DNA of 64,000 nt from Pelistega ratti (GTDB taxonomy: Bacteria; Pseudomonadota; Gammaproteobacteria; Burkholderiales; Burkholderiaceae_B): assembly GCF_009833965.1 (NCBI RefSeq), contig NZ_CP047165.1, forward strand, positions 1,240,001 to 1,304,000, read 5' to 3'. Within the stretch, counting starts at the first letter, position 1; each line of letters opens with the position of its first letter. The position numbers and the translations under genes are program-made. Shown here piece by piece: positions 38,049 through 46,638 of this stretch. Below the pieces are notes generated by a model, which was given only the letters and a program-made list of their open reading frames with translations, had not been told where the DNA came from and ran no database searches.

Positions 38049-38505
38049 ATATTTTTCCCAAAAGTAAAGTGAAAGGGTAACAAGTACCTCTAATAATATA
38101 TTTTCCTATTTTCATAAAATATTTATAAAAATACTTTATAAACCTCTATTTTAATCTTATTACACCTTGAATATCATTATTTTTAAACGAAACAGCATAT
38201 TAGAAATATATTCCCTCTTTAAGCAATAGCGCTATTTTTCCTAAAACTGCAGAATAATCCTATTATTCAACCCTAATCAAATTCCTTTAAATTCTCTATT
38301 TAAAATACTTATTTTAAAAATACGGCAAACTACATTGGTTTGATTTAGACATAAACTAATTTTTATTTTATACAGCTGAATACACCAACAAATATCACAA
38401 ATACTTTTCTCTTACTTTAAAACCTTTTATCAATATCATCTAAATATGCTATAACTATCTCTTATACTTTTTATAAAATACCCCTAAAGAAAAAGGAAGC
38501 GTCAA
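38049..38505. other. Intergenic region, 457 bp
   Basis: Very AT-rich gap between divergent pyrE and the EamA permease. No ORF with a ribosome-binding site, RNA motif or repeat was recognised; it presumably contains both promoters. Confidence 0.4.
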
Positions 38506-39354
38506 TTGCCACACCATACAAAAGGTTTAATCTTCGCCCATATCGCCGCTGTATTATTTGGTATGACAGGTATTCTGGGGGCATTGATCAGTACAGATGC
38601 CAACTTTATTACCTTTGGGCGAGCAAGCTTTGCTTTTATAGCGCTTGCACTTGTTGGCTATACATTAAAAGTACCTTTAAATCCTATGATGAGTCGTCCA
38701 CTTCGCCGTTCTCTTTTCTTATCAGGTACATTATTAGCAATACATTGGATCACTTTCTTTTATGCCATCAAAGTAGGGGGCGTTGCTATGGCAACCTTAG
38801 GTTTTGCGAGTTTTCCTGCTTTTATTACACTTATTGAACGCTTTATACTTAAAGATACTATTAGCAAAAGTGCTTGGGTACTAGTTGCCATTGTTATTAT
38901 TGGCTTATTGCTTGTCTCTCCCGAAATGGATACAAAAAATATCAATACAACAGGGCTTCTTTGGGGCATTTTATCGGGGTTTAGTTTTGCTAGCCTTGCG
39001 GTGATTAATCGCACGATTGGTCATGCACTTAACCCCCTTGCTATTGCTTTCTGGCAAAATCTTATTGTTGCTCTTGTTACCATACCACTTGTTCTTTGGA
39101 GTCCCCCTCTCTTAACCTCTTCTGATATACTGTGGCTCTTTATTTTGGGAGTGATATGCACCGCTCTTTCTCATTACTTATTTGTAAGCAGTGTACAATA
39201 TATCAGCGCACGCACAACAGGGTTAATTATTGCTTTAGAACCTGTTTATGCAATTGTCGTCGCATGGTTATTGTTTGGTGAAGAACCAACACTCAAAATG
39301 ATAATTGGTGGATTACTGATTATCGGTGCGGCTATTTATCCTAAAACAACATAG
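38506..39354 (+). CDS. EamA/DMT-superfamily permease
   Basis: Inner-membrane transporter of 282 aa with ten hydrophobic segments in two EamA repeats; the second ends ARTTGLIIALEPVYAIVVAW, a typical EamA signature. Translation starts at TTG 38506, with AAGGA about 9 nt upstream. The substrate is unknown. Exonuclease III begins 8 bp downstream, so the two are co-transcribed. Confidence 0.83.
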   Translation: MPHHTKGLIFAHIAAVLFGMTGILGALISTDANFITFGRASFAFIALALVGYTLKVPLNPMMSRPLRRSLFLSGTLLAIHWITFFYAIKVGGVAMATLGFASFPAFITLIERFILKDTISKSAWVLVAIVIIGLLLVSPEMDTKNINTTGLLWGILSGFSFASLAVINRTIGHALNPLAIAFWQNLIVALVTIPLVLWSPPLLTSSDILWLFILGVICTALSHYLFVSSVQYISARTTGLIIALEPVYAIVVAWLLFGEEPTLKMIIGGLLIIGAAIYPKTT

Positions 39355-39362
39355 GACTTATT

Positions 39363-40145
39363 GTGTTAAGAATTACCTCTATCAATGTCAATGGTATTCG
39401 CTCTGCCACTAAAAAAGGGCTAATGGAATGGTTAGCAAAACACCAAGCCGATATTGTTTGCTTACAAGAAATCAAAATTAGTGATGCAGATCTCACCGAT
39501 GATTTACGCCATCCTCTGCACTATCAAGGACAATTTAATCATGCCGTCAAAAAGGGTTATAGTGGAGTAGGTATTTATACGCACTTACCCGTTAAAACCT
39601 ATACTTTAGGCATGGAGAGTGAAGAGTTTGATACCGAAGGTCGTCTTATTTGTGCTGATTTTGGCACATTTACAGTGGTAAGTGCCTATTTACCCTCTGG
39701 TTCTAGTAGTCCAGAACGTCAAGAAGCTAAGTTTCGTTTTCTAGATCAATTTGGACCGTGGATTGATAAAATGATGCAGCACTATAAAGAAACAGGGCAT
39801 GACTATATTATCTGTGGCGATTGGAATATTGCGCATAAAGAAATAGACCTTAAAAACTGGAAAGGCAATCTTAAAAACTCTGGTTTTACCCCTGAAGAGC
39901 GTGCTTGGATGAGTGATTTGTTTGATCGCCGTGGTTTTGTAGATGTTTTCCGTACGCTTAACCCCTCTGCAGATCAATATACGTGGTGGAGTAATCGTGG
40001 TCAAGCATGGGCAAAAAATGTTGGTTGGCGGATTGATTACCATGTAGCAACCCCCGGTATTGCTGCCAAAGCAAAAGCAGCCTCTATCTATAAAGATGAA
40101 CGCTTTTCAGATCATGCACCATTGACAATTGATTATGATGTTTAA
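39363..40145 (+). CDS. xthA: Exodeoxyribonuclease III (AP endonuclease)
   Basis: Repairs abasic sites and 3'-blocked ends in base-excision repair. EEP-fold motifs: LQEIKISD (metal-binding Glu), SAYLPSGSSSPER, GDWNIAHKEIDLKNWK, WRIDYHVATP and the final SDHAPLTIDY (catalytic His). The length is 260 aa. Translation starts at GTG, 8 bp after the permease. Confidence 0.94.
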   Translation: MLRITSINVNGIRSATKKGLMEWLAKHQADIVCLQEIKISDADLTDDLRHPLHYQGQFNHAVKKGYSGVGIYTHLPVKTYTLGMESEEFDTEGRLICADFGTFTVVSAYLPSGSSSPERQEAKFRFLDQFGPWIDKMMQHYKETGHDYIICGDWNIAHKEIDLKNWKGNLKNSGFTPEERAWMSDLFDRRGFVDVFRTLNPSADQYTWWSNRGQAWAKNVGWRIDYHVATPGIAAKAKAASIYKDERFSDHAPLTIDYDV

Positions 40146-40361
40146 GCAAATAAAAAGATTGAATACTTTTTATTTAAATTATTTTATAAAATATCGCTCA
40201 AAACAGTTGGTGATAGTTCAGTAAAATAACTCTCTCAAATTGGTTAGAGAGTTGCTAAAACAACTCTCCTCTTCTTAGTCACTAAATATCATTAATTTAT
40301 CCATTTATCTTAAATCATTAACTACCTATCCCCTCTCTTTATAGTTTTTCTTTTCTCCAAC

Positions 40362-40393
40362 AAAAAAAGACGAACATCCATAGGATATTCGTC
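40362..40393 (-). terminator. Terminator of the CoA-transferase gene
   Basis: 11-nt arms GACGAACATCC / GGATATTCGTC (one mismatch) with a 3-nt loop, followed on the minus strand by a run of seven T. Confidence 0.85.
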
Positions 40394-40437
40394 CTTTATT
40401 TTACCTAACTACTTAGAAATAATTCACTTCAATAAAA

Positions 40438-41958
40438 TTATTTCATTGAGCCTGTTTTAAGGTATTTATCATGCCAGCTAAGTGCTTCTGAAAGAATATG
40501 AGGTGTATGTTGTGCGCCTGATTCTTGGGCACGGTTAAAGTAATCCCATAATTTTTCTTTGTAATCAGGGTGAGCACAATTCTCAATAATTGCCTTAGCA
40601 CGTTGGCGAGGCGCTAAACCACGCAAATCAGCAAGACCTTGTTCAGTCACGATAATTTGTACATCATGCTCGGTTTGATCAACATGAGAAACCATTGGCA
40701 CAATACCCGAAATATCACCATCTTTAGCAACAGATGGGCGAACAAAGAATGATAGGAAGCTATTACGGGCAAAATCACCAGAACCACCGATACCATTCAT
40801 CATTGAACTACCCATAACGTGTGTAGAGTTCACATTACCATAGATATCAGCTTCTAGCATACCATTGATAGCAATTGTACCTAAACGGCGAATCACTTCT
40901 GGATGATTACTGATTTCTTGAGGGCGAAGAATAATACGCTCACGGTAGAAATCAATATTTTCATTTAGATCATCGACTGCTTCTGGGCTTAGTGATAAGG
41001 CAGTAGCAGATACTTTGGTTAATTTACCTGATTTAATTAAACCTAACATACCATCTTGAATCACCTCAGTATAGGCAGTTAAGTTTTCAAACTCACCATG
41101 TTCCAAGCCTGAAATAACAGCATTAGATACATCACCGACACCTGATTGTAACGGAAGTAAGTTTGGAGGTAAAATACCTTTTTCTACTTCTTTCTCCAAG
41201 AAGTTAAGAATATGACTAGCGATTTTTTTCGCTACTTCATCAGGCTCACTAAAGCTATTCACACGGTCTCTATCATTGGTTTCAACAATACCAATAATCT
41301 TATCCGCAGGGCAATGATAATAAGGATCACCGATACGATCATCTGTTTTATGAATTAAGATAGGTTCACGATGAGGTGGCAATGGTGTACCTGCAATATC
41401 ATGCATCCCTTCTAATTTTTCGCTAAGCGCATAATTGACTTCGATCAGCACTTTATCCGCTTGCTCAATCCATGTTTTATTGTTACCCACAGAAGCAGAC
41501 GGGATAAGTGAACCATCTTCACGGATGCCAACTACCTCAATAACAGCAATATCTAACTTGCCATAGTAACCTGCTTGCACTTGTTGAGTAACGTGTGATA
41601 GGTGAATATCAATATAATTAATATCACCCGCATTAATTTTTTTACGACAAACGGGATCACCTTGGAAAGGCATACGCAACTCGATACCATCCACTTCGGC
41701 TAATACACCGTCTAATTCTGGTGCAGTTGATGCACCCGTTAATAATTTAATTTTAAATGCTTCTCCTTTTGCATGAGCGGCACGAATACGCTCTGCTAAA
41801 GCACCAGGGATTCTTTTAGGATAACCTGATCCCGTAAAACCACTCATACCAAGTGTTGCACCAGGGGGAATAAGCGCTGCCGCTGCCTCTGGTGTCATTA
41901 ATTTACTGTGTAATTCTTTACATTTAATTCGAGATAATGATTGAAAGTTGTCTGCCAT
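40438..41958 (-). CDS. Acetyl-CoA hydrolase/transferase family (succinyl-CoA:acetate CoA-transferase-like)
   Basis: 506-aa class-I CoA-transferase. LEADIYGNVNSTHVMGSSMM carries the expected catalytic Glu, and the oxyanion/CoA-binding segment GIGGSGDFARNSFLSFF follows. TLGMSGFTGSGYPKRIP lies in the N-terminal half. Such enzymes interconvert acetate and succinyl-CoA in variant TCA cycles or acetate overflow. The start is set at ATG 41958 (MADNFQSLSRI) with a purine-rich Shine-Dalgarno; the frame continues upstream to 42018 but looks non-coding. Single gene. Confidence 0.9.
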   Translation of the reverse strand: MADNFQSLSRIKCKELHSKLMTPEAAAALIPPGATLGMSGFTGSGYPKRIPGALAERIRAAHAKGEAFKIKLLTGASTAPELDGVLAEVDGIELRMPFQGDPVCRKKINAGDINYIDIHLSHVTQQVQAGYYGKLDIAVIEVVGIREDGSLIPSASVGNNKTWIEQADKVLIEVNYALSEKLEGMHDIAGTPLPPHREPILIHKTDDRIGDPYYHCPADKIIGIVETNDRDRVNSFSEPDEVAKKIASHILNFLEKEVEKGILPPNLLPLQSGVGDVSNAVISGLEHGEFENLTAYTEVIQDGMLGLIKSGKLTKVSATALSLSPEAVDDLNENIDFYRERIILRPQEISNHPEVIRRLGTIAINGMLEADIYGNVNSTHVMGSSMMNGIGGSGDFARNSFLSFFVRPSVAKDGDISGIVPMVSHVDQTEHDVQIIVTEQGLADLRGLAPRQRAKAIIENCAHPDYKEKLWDYFNRAQESGAQHTPHILSEALSWHDKYLKTGSMK

Positions 41959-42070
41959 AATAAGTCTCTTTTTAAAATTAAAAATAATAAAGTATGAGCT
42001 TTCATTATAGCAAAGCATTTTTTTGTGGCAACTCTTTTCTTATTATTTAGAAATAAAATTAAACGCTCCT

Positions 42071-42859
42071 TTACTGTATATTCGCTAATTTATGCGTTTG
42101 CAAGCTCAATTGCCAGTGTGGTTTTATGGTTTCTTTGGCGTGCTTTTCTTCTTCATTTCGTGCATTTAATTGCCCTATTAATGCCAATGTTTGCAAAATA
42201 TTCATCTGCCCCCCTTCTTCCAAAGGCGATAAAAAATAATGTTTTGCCTGAATTTTATTCGTAATATGCTGACACCATGCGATAAACCGTGCTTGAGCAA
42301 GTTGAATTTGTTCTGGTGCTAGAGGTGGTTCATATTGTGATGATTCCTTTGTCTCTGTCGTAACAGGTTGCCCTATTTTAAAAATATCTACGACAATTCT
42401 TACCTCATCTGCTTGAGCAATACAGTCTTTTTCATAACGTTCTTCATAGCAATATTTAGGGCTGACAGCAATATAATCAATAAGCGGTGAAATAGTATGT
42501 AAGGCATTACTTTCAATACATAAAAAATACCCTTTTGCTTTCAGTGCAGACAGCAACACCTCTAAATGAGGATGAATACTAGGCTCTCCTCCAGTAATAA
42601 TGATATTTTTTGCTGTATAAGTCGCTATTGCTTGAAAAATATCATCTATACTCATATGCTGATATCGTAAATAATCCGTATCGCACCATGAACAGGCTAG
42701 ACTACATCGCCCTAAACGAATAAAAATGGCAGGCATTCCTGTGTTATGCCCTTCTCCCTGTAAACTCTCAAAAATCTCAACAATACGAAAAGAAGGGGAA
42801 GAAGTCATCACAGGTTTAAGCATGATAGGAGACTTAACCATCATTTTCATCATACTCAC
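42071..42859 (-). CDS. queE: 7-carboxy-7-deazaguanine synthase (radical SAM)
   Basis: Radical-SAM step from 6-carboxy-tetrahydropterin to 7-carboxy-7-deazaguanine on the route to preQ0, preQ1 and queuosine. N-terminal IVEIFESLQGEGHNTGMPAI and the CX3CX2C cluster motif CSLACSWCDTDYL are diagnostic; IITGGEPSIHP binds SAM. The reading frame starts inside the end of queD (26-nt overlap); a Met further in (MTSSPSFRIVEIF) could be the start instead. Last gene of queC-queD-queE. Confidence 0.93.
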   Translation of the reverse strand: MSMMKMMVKSPIMLKPVMTSSPSFRIVEIFESLQGEGHNTGMPAIFIRLGRCSLACSWCDTDYLRYQHMSIDDIFQAIATYTAKNIIITGGEPSIHPHLEVLLSALKAKGYFLCIESNALHTISPLIDYIAVSPKYCYEERYEKDCIAQADEVRIVVDIFKIGQPVTTETKESSQYEPPLAPEQIQLAQARFIAWCQHITNKIQAKHYFLSPLEEGGQMNILQTLALIGQLNARNEEEKHAKETIKPHWQLSLQTHKLANIQ

Positions 42860-43262
42860 TATAAGAGTTTGGTGTTTCCCATAACCGTACGCGTGTAACA
42901 GGTAGTTGATGGGATTGAAGTACCTTAAAAATATGGCGGCTCATCACCTCAGCGGTTGTTCTTTGTGTTAGTGCATAGGTCTTTAATTGCCATTCTTCTA
43001 GCATTTTGGCGATAGTGGCTTCTCTTTCATTATATTGGTTATATAGAAAGGCATGATCCATTTTATCGACAATATGTGTTTTGACTACGGCTTTTAAATC
43101 ACTAAAGTCAATCACCATACCCTCTTTAGGCCCACTATCATGGAGCTTACCACTAACCTCTACTTCCAATTTATAGGTATGTCCATGCAAGTTCTTACAC
43201 TTCCCATCATGCCCGTCTAGTAGATGTGAACTATCAAATGTAAATACTTTAACAACTTTCAT
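42834..43262 (-). CDS. queD: 6-carboxy-5,6,7,8-tetrahydropterin synthase
   Basis: Converts dihydroneopterin triphosphate to 6-carboxy-tetrahydropterin. PTPS-fold enzyme: zinc-ligand His in FDSSHLL and the HGHTY motif, catalytic Cys in DGKCKNLHGHTYKLEV, and C-terminal Glu in RLWETPNSYSEY. The length is 142 aa. It starts 2 bp after queC and overlaps queE, so all three are translated together. Confidence 0.95.
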   Translation of the reverse strand: MKVVKVFTFDSSHLLDGHDGKCKNLHGHTYKLEVEVSGKLHDSGPKEGMVIDFSDLKAVVKTHIVDKMDHAFLYNQYNEREATIAKMLEEWQLKTYALTQRTTAEVMSRHIFKVLQSHQLPVTRVRLWETPNSYSEYDENDG

Positions 43263-43264
43263 CT

Positions 43265-43918
43265 TTACTCTTTTGTCGCTAAATACGTCATTAATCCTTG
43301 GTTACGAAGTTGGCAACTAGGGCATTCACCACACCCCCCTACAACACCAAGGTAACAAGTATGTGTATGCTCTCTGATATAGTCTAAATAACCCAAACTA
43401 TCTGCCAATGCCCATGTTTGTGCTTTTGTTAAATACATTAAAGGCGTATGCAACTGAAAAGCATAATCCATCGCCAGATTAAGGGTAACATTCATGGATT
43501 TGATAAAAACATCTCGACAATCAGGATAACCACTAAAATCCGTTTCACAGACCCCAACAATAATATGTTTAATTGCTTGGGATTTCGCATAAATTGCTGC
43601 ATATAAGATAAATAAAGCGTTACGTCCATCTACAAAGGTATTTGGCATACCTTTTGTATCTGATTGAATGGTCGCTGTATTATTCATCAACGCATTATCC
43701 GTAATCTGCTGAATAAGCGATAAATCAAGAATAGTTTGGGGAACACCTAAATCTTGAGCGATCCACTTTGCTTTTTCTAATTCAATGGCATGGCGTTGAC
43801 CATAGGCGAAACTAATGGTTTGAACATTTTCTTTGCCATAAGTGGCAATTGCCTGTAATAAACAGGTTGTTGAATCCTGACCACCTGAAAAGATGACCAA
43901 GGCTTTTTCTTGAGACAT
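43265..43918 (-). CDS. queC: 7-cyano-7-deazaguanine synthase
   Basis: ATP-dependent formation of preQ0. The PP-loop is [16 protein letters not shown] at the N-terminus and the four-Cys zinc site is near the C-terminus ([18 protein letters not shown]). The open frame runs to 44002, but the proper start is ATG 43918 ([10 protein letters not shown], 217 aa), with AAGGAA 7 nt upstream. That ribosome-binding site falls within a predicted preQ1-type aptamer, so the operon is likely repressed by preQ1. Confidence 0.95.
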   Translation of the reverse strand: MSQEKALVIFSGGQDSTTCLLQAIATYGKENVQTISFAYGQRHAIELEKAKWIAQDLGVPQTILDLSLIQQITDNALMNNTATIQSDTKGMPNTFVDGRNALFILYAAIYAKSQAIKHIIVGVCETDFSGYPDCRDVFIKSMNVTLNLAMDYAFQLHTPLMYLTKAQTWALADSLGYLDYIREHTHTCYLGVVGGCGECPSCQLRNQGLMTYLATKE

Positions 43919-43924
43919 GATAAG

Positions 43925-43990
43925 TTCCTTAGTTTTGATTTCGTTATCGTGATAAAACACATAACGGCATGGGAGGATTGCGAACCATGC
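43925..43990 (-). promoter_or_regulatory. Candidate preQ1-I riboswitch with an inserted hairpin, upstream of queC
   Basis: The transcript has GCATGG (43985-43990) pairing with CCATGC (43967-43972) around loop TTCGCAATCCTC. An AT-rich hairpin follows (CGTTAT / ATAACG, 43942-43966), then the A-rich tail AAATCAAAACTAAGGA (43926-43941). Loop bases TCCT can pair with AGGA of the Shine-Dalgarno. The loop UCGCA and tail CAAAACxAAGG boxes match type-II preQ1-I aptamers such as that of Thermoanaerobacter tengcongensis. The extra hairpin is atypical. Gene context (queC-D-E) strongly supports it. Confidence 0.7.
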
Positions 43991-44171
43991 ATAAATAAAC
44001 AAGTATTATAACGAATAGTTATCGTGTATTCTATCTTTTAGCACGTACTTACCTTATACGCTTACTATTCATTAACGATACAGCAGAAAATGATACCTAT
44101 TTACCCTTTTCCTGTAGCGGTAAGTTAGGCAAACGACTATCTGCATTCACCATTTACCTAATAACGATACA

Positions 44172-44360
44172 TTACCGCTCTGTTATATCTATTACACTTG
44201 CCTTATTCGCTGAGATTTTATCCTCTTGCACTTTCACCTGTTGCTCAATTTCTTGTGCATATTTATTCAACTTAGGTTTTATCCAAAGATTCCATATTAG
44301 CCAATGAAATACAAGTGTTGCAAGCACTAGACCAACGCCCAACATAAGGTATAACCACAT
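44172..44360 (-). CDS. Small single-pass membrane protein, unknown function
   Basis: 62-aa protein. An N-terminal transmembrane helix (about residues 3-25, WLYLMLGVGLVLATLVFHWL) is followed by a charged, probably helical cytoplasmic tail (EIEQQVKVQEDKISANKAS). No family is recognised. It begins 13 bp after the asparaginase stop and shares that gene's strand, so it is the last member of the gor operon. Confidence 0.65.
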   Translation of the reverse strand: MWLYLMLGVGLVLATLVFHWLIWNLWIKPKLNKYAQEIEQQVKVQEDKISANKASVIDITER

Positions 44361-44373
44361 TTACTCTCTCCCA

Positions 44374-45384
44374 TTAATACGCATTGTAAAGATGCAGATA
44401 TTTTTGTAAAGCCTGCTCAACCTGCTGACGATTGCCTTGCGTTGCCCATAGAATAGCACTCAGTAATAAGCGAGTCTTACGAGGGCATAAAAAGCCAGCC
44501 ATTATTACACCAAGTTGCTGCAAATCAACTTCTGCACCCTTATAACCATACACCGCATTGGTGGTGCTACCTGAGCCTGTCCGAGAGGTCATAATAACAG
44601 GCATTTTCTGGATGATAGGCGGTAAAGTATCTCGCACTTTTTCAGAAACATGACCACTACCTACCCCTGCAATAACTAAACCTTGATAATTAAGTGACGG
44701 TAAAGCAGAATATAGCTCTGTCGCTTCATCCAGTACTGTTTCAATCAGCAATACCTTATCACTGGTTTGGCTAGGTACAGGTAAAATTGCTCTTTCACTA
44801 GGCGCACGAAATATTCGAACACCCCCCTCTTGTATATAACCTAAAGGTCCAAATACAGGAGAAGTAAATGTTGCTAATGATACAGTATGGGCTTTTTTCA
44901 CAAATCGTGCTTGGTGAATTTCATCATTCATTACAACCACAACACCATGATTTCGTACCTTTGGACTCATTGCGACTTGAATCGCTGCTAATAGATTAGC
45001 AGGACCATCTGCACCTGCTTTATTTGGAGAACGCATTGCTCCTGTTAAAACAAGCGGGGCAGCATAGGGCCAATATAAATCAAGAAAGAAAGCTGACTCT
45101 TCTAAAGTATCCGTTCCTTGTACCAGTACCACACCAGACGCACCACTATCAATTTGTTGTTTTGCCCATGTTAAAGCAGCAAATAAGTGTTCAAATTGAA
45201 TAGAGCCACTCGCCAAATTTGCCAAAGTATGAAGGCGAAGATCAACAGAAAGTGCCGAAAGTCCCGGTACACTAGCGACAAGTTGTTCCGCACCCAATGT
45301 AGAGCTAACACCTTTCTCATTATCCTTAGCCGTCATTGTAATAGTACCACCCAGTGTACCGACTGCCACCATACGCTTTGTCAT
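44374..45384 (-). CDS. L-asparaginase family protein with altered first-Thr motif
   Basis: 336-aa asparaginase/glutaminase fold. The second catalytic segment is intact, VVLVQGTDTLEESAFFLD (Thr-Asp pair), with GAMRSPNKAGADGPANLLAA and GVGSGHVSEKV also typical. The N-terminal motif, normally TGGTI, reads GTLGGTITM, so Leu sits where the first nucleophilic Thr is expected or is inserted next to it. Activity is therefore probable but not certain. No signal peptide, so cytoplasmic. It begins 9 bp after the MscS gene ends. Confidence 0.85.
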   Translation of the reverse strand: MTKRMVAVGTLGGTITMTAKDNEKGVSSTLGAEQLVASVPGLSALSVDLRLHTLANLASGSIQFEHLFAALTWAKQQIDSGASGVVLVQGTDTLEESAFFLDLYWPYAAPLVLTGAMRSPNKAGADGPANLLAAIQVAMSPKVRNHGVVVVMNDEIHQARFVKKAHTVSLATFTSPVFGPLGYIQEGGVRIFRAPSERAILPVPSQTSDKVLLIETVLDEATELYSALPSLNYQGLVIAGVGSGHVSEKVRDTLPPIIQKMPVIMTSRTGSGSTTNAVYGYKGAEVDLQQLGVIMAGFLCPRKTRLLLSAILWATQGNRQQVEQALQKYLHLYNAY

Positions 45385-45393
45385 CTCTCTGTC

Positions 45394-46638
45394 CTATTGT
45401 ATGTGTTGTGCAAATGCTTCTCGCATATCATAGCCCGTTGGATTCTGATAAATACGTAAGTCAAATTCACTCACTACTGCAAAAATATGATCAAAAATAT
45501 CCGATTGAATATCCTCATAGTTTACCCAAGCCACATCATTACTAAAACAATATATTTCTAGTGGAATACCCTCTGAGGTTGGTGCTAATTGTCTCACCAT
45601 AACCGTTAAATCTTGACGAATCTTAGGATGGTTTTTGAGATAACGCACTAAATAGGCACGGAAAGTACCAATATTGGTTAATCGTCTGCCATTTAATCGT
45701 AACGATAAGTCAGCCGTTTTATTCGCCTCTTCAAGCTCGCCCGATTTAGTAATAATATATTCAGCTAATAAAGGGCTCTTCGTTAAACGAGAGACATCTT
45801 CTTCTGAAATAAAATGCACTGAACTAGCATCAATCATAATCGCTCGTTTAATACGACGGCCACCAGACTCTGTCATTCCGCGCCAATTTTTGAAAGAGTC
45901 AGAAATCAAGGCATAGGTCGGAATGGTTGTAATAGTATTATCCCAATTTTGTACCTTAACTGTTGTCAGCCCAATATCAATCACTGAACCATCAGCATTG
46001 TATTTACTCATTTCTAACCAATCACCTAAATTCAGCATATTATTAGCCGATAACTGAATCCCTGCAACAAGTCCCAAAATAGGGTCTTTAAATACGAGCA
46101 TTAAGACAGCCGTCATAGCTCCCATACCAGAGAGAATAATCAATGGCGATTGTCCAATAAGGATAGAGATAATACTGATACCAATACCAATTGAAATGAG
46201 TATTTTAAGCGTCTGCACCAACCCTCTTACGGGGAAGTGTGTCGCAAATCCACGATCAAAACACCACTTGGTTAAAGTATCTAAGAGTGCAAAACTGATA
46301 AATAAAACAATCAGTAATGTCCAACTCTCTGTTGAAACTTCAGCAATACTACGTACTACACCAGGTTCAAACCATATTTGTGCTAATTTATTAATCACTA
46401 AAGAGACCAATAAATAATTAATATAGACAAATAGCTTGGTCTCTCCTAAACGTCTTAAAAAGATAAAACGTGAATTGACACATACTTTTTGCAATAAGCG
46501 CCGTGTCAATAGATAGGCAACGTAATAAATAACAAAAGCAGCAATAATCAATCCTAAAGCAACCAAACCAACTGAGAGATGATCGGTATAAAAGGTAATA
46601 TTATTTGCCAATAACCATTCTTTAATTTGAACTTGCAT
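45394..46638 (-). CDS. MscS-family mechanosensitive ion channel (YbdG-like)
   Basis: 414-aa inner-membrane channel, about the length of E. coli YbdG. Four to five transmembrane segments occupy residues ~20-185, followed by the MscS beta-domain with LNLGDWLEMSKYNADGSVID and TVKVQNWDNTITTIPTYALI, then FKNWRGMTESGGRRIKRAI as in YbdG/MscM. It overlaps the gor stop by one base, so it is translationally coupled to glutathione reductase. It probably responds to osmotic downshock. Confidence 0.88.
   Translation of the reverse strand: MQVQIKEWLLANNITFYTDHLSVGLVALGLIIAAFVIYYVAYLLTRRLLQKVCVNSRFIFLRRLGETKLFVYINYLLVSLVINKLAQIWFEPGVVRSIAEVSTESWTLLIVLFISFALLDTLTKWCFDRGFATHFPVRGLVQTLKILISIGIGISIISILIGQSPLIILSGMGAMTAVLMLVFKDPILGLVAGIQLSANNMLNLGDWLEMSKYNADGSVIDIGLTTVKVQNWDNTITTIPTYALISDSFKNWRGMTESGGRRIKRAIMIDASSVHFISEEDVSRLTKSPLLAEYIITKSGELEEANKTADLSLRLNGRRLTNIGTFRAYLVRYLKNHPKIRQDLTVMVRQLAPTSEGIPLEIYCFSNDVAWVNYEDIQSDIFDHIFAVVSEFDLRIYQNPTGYDMREAFAQHIQ

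Noticed and set aside
44003..44171. AGCGGTAA / TTACCGCT inverted repeat upstream of queC as a regulator
   Set aside because: Arms are over 45 nt apart, with weak interior pairing and no context supporting a function.
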